Shown here in pieces: positions 5,374 to 5,588 of a stretch of 5,588 nucleotides of DNA. Numbering within the stretch: position 1 is the stretch's first letter; every line of letters starts with the position of its first letter. Under the pieces are notes generated by a model, which saw only the letters and a program-made list of their open reading frames with translations, was not told the DNA's origin and did not search any database. The DNA comes from Microcaldota archaeon (GTDB lineage: Archaea; Micrarchaeota; Micrarchaeia; Norongarragalinales; CAINOH01), in the NCBI GenBank assembly GCA_027371655.1, contig DAHXMR010000061.1:1-5588 (forward strand). The letters run 5' to 3'. The position numbers were made by a program, and so were the translations under genes.

Positions 5374-5588
5374 ATGGAGTTCTGTTCACGGGTCGAAAGC
5401 GCGTTTTCGCGCATAAAATCGCTGAAAGCGCAGGGCGCCGAAAACGTGGCGCTTGAGGCTGTGGCCGCCTTGTCCGCGCAGGCAAGCGCGAGCAAGGCGA
5501 AAACGTCCATGGAACTTATTGCCGAGCTTGAAAAAACTTCCCGCTTCCTCGCCTCCTCGCGGCCCACCGAGCCGGCGATGCGCAATGA
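5374..5588 (+). CDS. eIF2B-like / ribose-1,5-bisphosphate isomerase, 5' part
   Basis: The first 71 codons of a gene cut off by the window edge; full family members are about 310-330 residues. The visible part is the helical N-terminal domain of the eIF2B alpha/beta/delta family. It shows IKSLKAQGAENVALEAVAAL (residues 14-33), then a Ser/Ala/Lys segment (SASKAKT), and finally SRPTEPAMRN (62-71), matching the conserved RPT-x-P-x-x-x-N region. In archaea the family includes ribose-1,5-bisphosphate isomerase, which makes ribulose-1,5-bisphosphate in the AMP-degradation route feeding type III RuBisCO. It also includes proteins annotated as initiation factor 2B subunits and methylthioribose-1-phosphate isomerases. 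The catalytic Cys and Asp lie beyond the edge, so these cannot be told apart here. ATG 5374 gives the natural N-terminus; GGG eight bases before is a weak SD. An ATG at 5369 is out of frame. Confidence 0.8.
   Translation, partial: MEFCSRVESAFSRIKSLKAQGAENVALEAVAALSAQASASKAKTSMELIAELEKTSRFLASSRPTEPAMRN

Overview
The window looks like a chromosomal piece of an archaeon. It carries four adjacent minus-strand genes whose products I recognise: the tubulin-like division protein FtsZ, the short single-span SecE, the archaeal NusG-type Spt5, and an archaeal-length L11. Other archaeal marks are a textbook TATA box, GGTG-type Shine-Dalgarno (SD) sites inside the operon, oligo-T tracts after genes, and the start of an eIF2B-like / ribose-1,5-bisphosphate isomerase gene. 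The GC-rich codon use and the Pro/Thr-linker lipoprotein would fit a euryarchaeote or a DPANN-type lineage, but I cannot place it further.

Layout from left to right. 1-191: non-coding, with stacked small hairpins, one a good terminator candidate for the gene to its right. 192-1439 (-): a 415-residue, cysteine-free, basic protein of unknown function, with a TATA box placed for an almost leaderless transcript. 1440-1583: promoter of that gene plus the T-rich end of the next. 1584-2693 (-): a 369-residue predicted lipoprotein with a Pro/Thr linker and five cysteine pairs. Parts of it are clearly more AT-rich than the housekeeping genes. 2694-2788: spacer with two small inverted repeats. 2789-3283 (-): L11. 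3328-3762 (-): Spt5. 3800-3979 (-): SecE, 59 residues. 4038-5168 (-): FtsZ. 5169-5373: divergent intergenic region with shared TATA-like sequence and a 7-bp inverted repeat. 5374-5588 (+): 5' part of the eIF2B-like gene, cut by the window edge.

The ftsZ-secE-spt5-rpl11 block reads as one operon (gaps 58, 37 and 44 nt). It joins cell division, membrane protein export, transcription elongation and translation. I recall the ftsZ1-secE-nusG order from euryarchaea, so the block is conserved rather than new. The less ordinary part is what follows L11: instead of L1/L10, an AT-richer, cysteine-patterned lipoprotein and then an unrecognised cysteine-free protein. I see no CRISPR array, tRNA, rRNA, transposase or phage gene. 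I do not see a clear new multi-gene system; the lipoprotein and the 415-residue protein are the best candidates for new biology.
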